Source: Paenibacillus sp. VTT E-133291 | GTDB lineage: Bacteria; Bacillota; Bacilli; Paenibacillales; Paenibacillaceae | DNA: 64,000 nucleotides | Assembly (NCBI RefSeq): GCF_002264395.1 | Contig: NZ_NFVA01000001.1 | Span: forward strand, 186,001-250,000 | Direction of reading: 5' to 3' | Part shown: positions 61,550 to 64,000 of the stretch, in pieces | Layout: each line of letters begins with the position of its first letter | Numbering within the stretch: position 1 is the first letter of the stretch | Notes under the pieces: model-generated | The model's database searches: none | Seen by the model: the letters and a program-made list of their open reading frames with translations, nothing else | What the model was told of the DNA's origin: nothing | Made by a program: the position numbers and the translations under genes

Positions 61550-63715
61550 TTGGGTTTGTTAGATTATGTTAATCCATTACAGGGGACTAAGTCGGATTTC
61601 CGCTACTCACACGGTAATACGCTGCCGCTTACAGCGATGCCATTTGGCATGGCGGCTTGGAGCCCGCAAACCCATGAAGCAGGGGGGACCTGGTTCTTCC
61701 ATCCGCACCATCGCCACCTGGAGGGTATACGACTAACTCACCAGCCCAGTCCTTGGATCGGAGATTATGGACATCTTACACTGTTGCCGCAGACTGGACC
61801 GTTATTGCTCAGTCCTGGTTCGCGATCTTCTTCCTTTAAACCGGAAGAGATGCAAGTGTCCCCACACTACTTCGGAGTGACTCTTCAGCGATATCGTACC
61901 CGACTGGAGCTGACCCCTACAGAGCGCTGTGCGGTGATTAGAATTACATACGCTAAGGGACAGCAGAACAGGCTCATAATAACACCGCTAAAAGGCGAGT
62001 CTCAACTCACCTTTCAACCGGAGAAACGCAGGATCATCGGCTTTACAAGGGGGCATACCGCCGGGGTACCCGATAATTTCGCGATGTATTTCGTCTTCCA
62101 ATTCGACACAGACATTCTCATGGAGGATTCGGGAATCTTTGACGGGGAGTACCAACCTTTAGGGACGTATGAAGGAACCGGCGATAAGCTGGGCGCATAC
62201 GTAGAATTAAACATACCGGAATCCGGTGTAATAGAAGTGAAATGCGGCACTTCCTTTATTAGTGGGGAGCAAGCGCAATTGAATCTCGATCGGGAGGTTG
62301 GTGGGCACAGCTTCGGAGAGATCTTGAGCAAAGCAGAGGCAGGCTGGGAAGAACGGCTGAGCCGTATCGTAGTCGAAAGCGCGGATGAAGAGAACCTCCG
62401 TACCTTTTACAGCTGTATGTACCGGATCTGCCTGTTTCCTAGAACATGGCATGAATATAACGAGCAGGACGAGCAAATTCATTACAGTCCTTTTAACGGC
62501 AGCATTTGCCGGGGTCCAATGTATTCAGATATCGGACTGTGGGATGTATACCGGACTAGCTTCCCGTTATACAGTATCCTGTTTCCATCCTTGCTCGGTG
62601 AGATCATGCAGGCTTGGACATTAGCTTACGGTGAAAGCGGCTGGCTGCCAAAGTGGCTGTCACCAGGCGAACGCAGTGCCATGCCCGGCACTCTGATCGA
62701 TGCGTCAGCTGCGGATGCCGTAGTTAAGGGCATCGGCGGCTTCGACGTAGAGCTACTATATGAAGGTTTGCTGAAGCATGCAGATCGTCCGGCTACAGAC
62801 GAGAAGCTGGGTAGACGAGGGCTTGAATTGTATTTGCAGCACGGTTATCTGCCACATGATCGTTTCCATGAAAGTGTAAGTAACACGCTGGATTATGTAT
62901 ACGGAGATTTCTGTATTGCTCAGGTTGCCAAAGCACTTGGCAAAATGGATGACTATGAGCGTTTTATGGCCCGGGCCCAGAATTATAAGCTGCTATTTGA
63001 TCCGACGGTTGGGTTTATGAGAGGTCGCAACGAGGACGGTACTTGGCAGGAGGAATTTGATCCCCTAACATGGGGTGATCCGTTCTGTGAAGGTGGGGCT
63101 TGGCAAGGGAGCTGGGCAGTTCCCCATGACTTCCCGGGATTATCCAGTCTGATGGGTGGCGAGGAAGCTTTTGTTCAGCGTCTGGACCAGTTAATGGCCG
63201 AGGAACCGATATTCAAAGTGGGTTCTTATGGCTTGGAAATTCATGAAATGTCAGAAATGGCCGCGGCCGATCTGGGGCAGTTTGCCATCAGCAATCAGCC
63301 CAGCTTCCATATACCTTATATTTTCGCCCGACTCGGGGCGTTGTCCAAAACACAGTACTGGGTTCGCAAAACCATGGCTAAACTGTTCAACAGTGGAATG
63401 GATGGGTTACCCGGTGACGAGGATAATGGCAGTATGGGTGCTTGGTATATTTGGAGCGCCATCGGCCTGTATCCGTTAAGTCCCGGAATTCCGGAATATG
63501 TGCTCGGAAGTCCCCTCTTTGATAAAGTAACGATCCAGCTTGAAAATGGGCGGCAATGGGTCATTGAAGCGGAAAACAACAGCTCCGCCAATGTATACAG
63601 TAAATCGATTCACTGGAACAATGCGCTTTGGAATCACCATTCTTTGCCTCATGAAGATATTATGAAAGGCGGCGTCCTGAGCTTCAGTATGTTTTCGGGG
63701 TTAGCCCCAACATAA
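61550..63715 (+). CDS. Glycoside hydrolase family 92 alpha-mannosidase
   Basis: A 721-residue calcium-dependent exo-alpha-mannosidase family member. It begins LDYVNPLQGTKSDFRYSHGN. The N-terminal beta domain (about 1-260) is followed by an (alpha/alpha)6 barrel with SDIGLWDVYRTSFPLYSILF, EGGAWQGSWAVPHD and the family signature DEDNGSMGAWYIWSAIGLYP, then GIPEYVLGSPLFDKV. No signal peptide, so it acts on imported mannosides. TTG 61550 has AAGGAG 9 bases upstream. A terminator closes the operon. Confidence 0.92.
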   Translation: MGLLDYVNPLQGTKSDFRYSHGNTLPLTAMPFGMAAWSPQTHEAGGTWFFHPHHRHLEGIRLTHQPSPWIGDYGHLTLLPQTGPLLLSPGSRSSSFKPEEMQVSPHYFGVTLQRYRTRLELTPTERCAVIRITYAKGQQNRLIITPLKGESQLTFQPEKRRIIGFTRGHTAGVPDNFAMYFVFQFDTDILMEDSGIFDGEYQPLGTYEGTGDKLGAYVELNIPESGVIEVKCGTSFISGEQAQLNLDREVGGHSFGEILSKAEAGWEERLSRIVVESADEENLRTFYSCMYRICLFPRTWHEYNEQDEQIHYSPFNGSICRGPMYSDIGLWDVYRTSFPLYSILFPSLLGEIMQAWTLAYGESGWLPKWLSPGERSAMPGTLIDASAADAVVKGIGGFDVELLYEGLLKHADRPATDEKLGRRGLELYLQHGYLPHDRFHESVSNTLDYVYGDFCIAQVAKALGKMDDYERFMARAQNYKLLFDPTVGFMRGRNEDGTWQEEFDPLTWGDPFCEGGAWQGSWAVPHDFPGLSSLMGGEEAFVQRLDQLMAEEPIFKVGSYGLEIHEMSEMAAADLGQFAISNQPSFHIPYIFARLGALSKTQYWVRKTMAKLFNSGMDGLPGDEDNGSMGAWYIWSAIGLYPLSPGIPEYVLGSPLFDKVTIQLENGRQWVIEAENNSSANVYSKSIHWNNALWNHHSLPHEDIMKGGVLSFSMFSGLAPT

Positions 63716-63726
63716 GAGCAATGCTA

Positions 63727-63755
63727 AGCAGTCCGGAACATTCCGGGCTGTTTTT
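63727..63755 (+). terminator. Terminator of the GH42-GH92 operon
   Basis: AGCAGTCCGGAA (63727-63738) pairs with TTCCGGGCTGTT (63741-63752), allowing G-T, followed by TTTTTA. Confidence 0.8.
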
Positions 63756-63804
63756 ATATTTATAGATGGAGCATCTTGCTCTTTTTAGGCAAATGGTGAA
63801 ATGG

Positions 63805-63881
63805 CAAACCATTTCGCAGCATTCCCGCCTGTTTTTTCAAAGGTAACATGTCTAAGATCGAAGAGAATGAAAGCGCTTAAT
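63805..63881 (+). promoter_or_regulatory. Glycan-regulon promoter F
   Basis: CAAACCATTTCGCAG (63805-63819), TAAGAT (63853-63858) 48 bp after the box start, and TGAAAGCGCTTAAT (63868-63881), a cre-like site. It drives the gene that runs off the window. Confidence 0.66.
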
Positions 63882-63908
63882 ATGAGTGCGGAGAGGAGGA
63901 ATCAACTT

Positions 63909-64000
63909 ATGACTTTAAGACTTCATTCCAAAAGAAATCGACTTATCACTATTCTGTTCGCAATGATTGCTGGAAGCCTGCTGCTGATTGGCGCGATGAA
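63909..64000 (+). CDS. N-terminus of an exported or membrane protein (3' end outside window)
   Basis: ATG 63909 with GAGAGGAGGA upstream. The 30 visible residues have a basic start (RLHSKRNRLIT) and the hydrophobic stretch ILFAMIAGSLLLIGAM, that is, a signal peptide or membrane anchor. It belongs to the box-F promoter and hence to the glycan regulon. The product cannot be named. Confidence 0.6.
   Translation, partial: MTLRLHSKRNRLITILFAMIAGSLLLIGAM

Overview
The window looks like a Paenibacillus chromosome (Firmicutes, mid-range G+C). The signs are strong AGGAGG ribosome sites with many TTG starts, many AraC-type regulators with cupin sensors, a YesM/YesN-type two-component pair, CUT1 sugar permeases without a dedicated ATPase, Fur boxes and CcpA cre-like sites. 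No rRNA, tRNA, CRISPR, insertion sequence or prophage was seen. Both ends cut through genes.

Layout. 1-2141: end of a degenerate UvrA-like protein and a VanZ-family membrane protein. 2189-6324: a PocR/AraC regulator divergent from glycerol dehydrogenase and a fused DhaK-DhaL dihydroxyacetone kinase, that is, glycerol oxidation through dihydroxyacetone. 6474-8671: a Fur-controlled iron module, with an AraC regulator behind a coupled 19-codon leader and a siderophore-binding lipoprotein. 8755-10460: glycerophosphodiester phosphodiesterase and small envelope genes. 10643-14467: an AraC regulator divergent from a Gfo/Idh dehydrogenase and two TIM-barrel isomerases. 14616-17222: a lipoprotein with an internal duplication and a GNAT acetyltransferase.

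17400-28791 is a sulfur-compound operon resembling the Bacillus subtilis ytmI-ytnM region. It has a LysR regulator, N-acetyltransferase, amino-acid ABC transporter (binding protein, two permeases, ATPase), two flavin monooxygenases, two M20 deacylases, a DinB protein and an FAD amine oxidase. The set fits uptake, N-acetylation, flavin-dependent C-S cleavage and deacetylation of S-modified cysteines. Two of its genes are interrupted by apparent single-base insertions.

28764-37273: a stalk-domain secreted protein; a flavin monooxygenase/FMN reductase pair under a consensus promoter whose -10 lies in a perfect palindrome; an AraC regulator divergent from ThuA and Gfo/Idh genes; and an AraC regulator fused to a GH39-like domain that has lost its acid/base motif.

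37644-64000 is a glycan-use locus: GH2 (two, one a beta-mannosidase type), a large alpha/beta hydrolase, CUT1 permeases and binding protein, GH78-like, GH42, GH92 alpha-mannosidase, and a YesN/YesM-type pair. The main observation is a 15-bp box, CAAACNNTTTCRCAG, found six times. Each copy lies 48-49 bp upstream of a -10-like hexamer, and most promoters also carry a cre-like AAGCGC element. This defines a candidate regulon, activated by glycan and repressed by preferred sugars, that includes a gene starting at 63909 and running off the window. Between 51929 and 55880 lies a decayed zone with a truncated sensor, a frameshifted GNAT gene, a cold-shock-domain protein and palindromic repeats.
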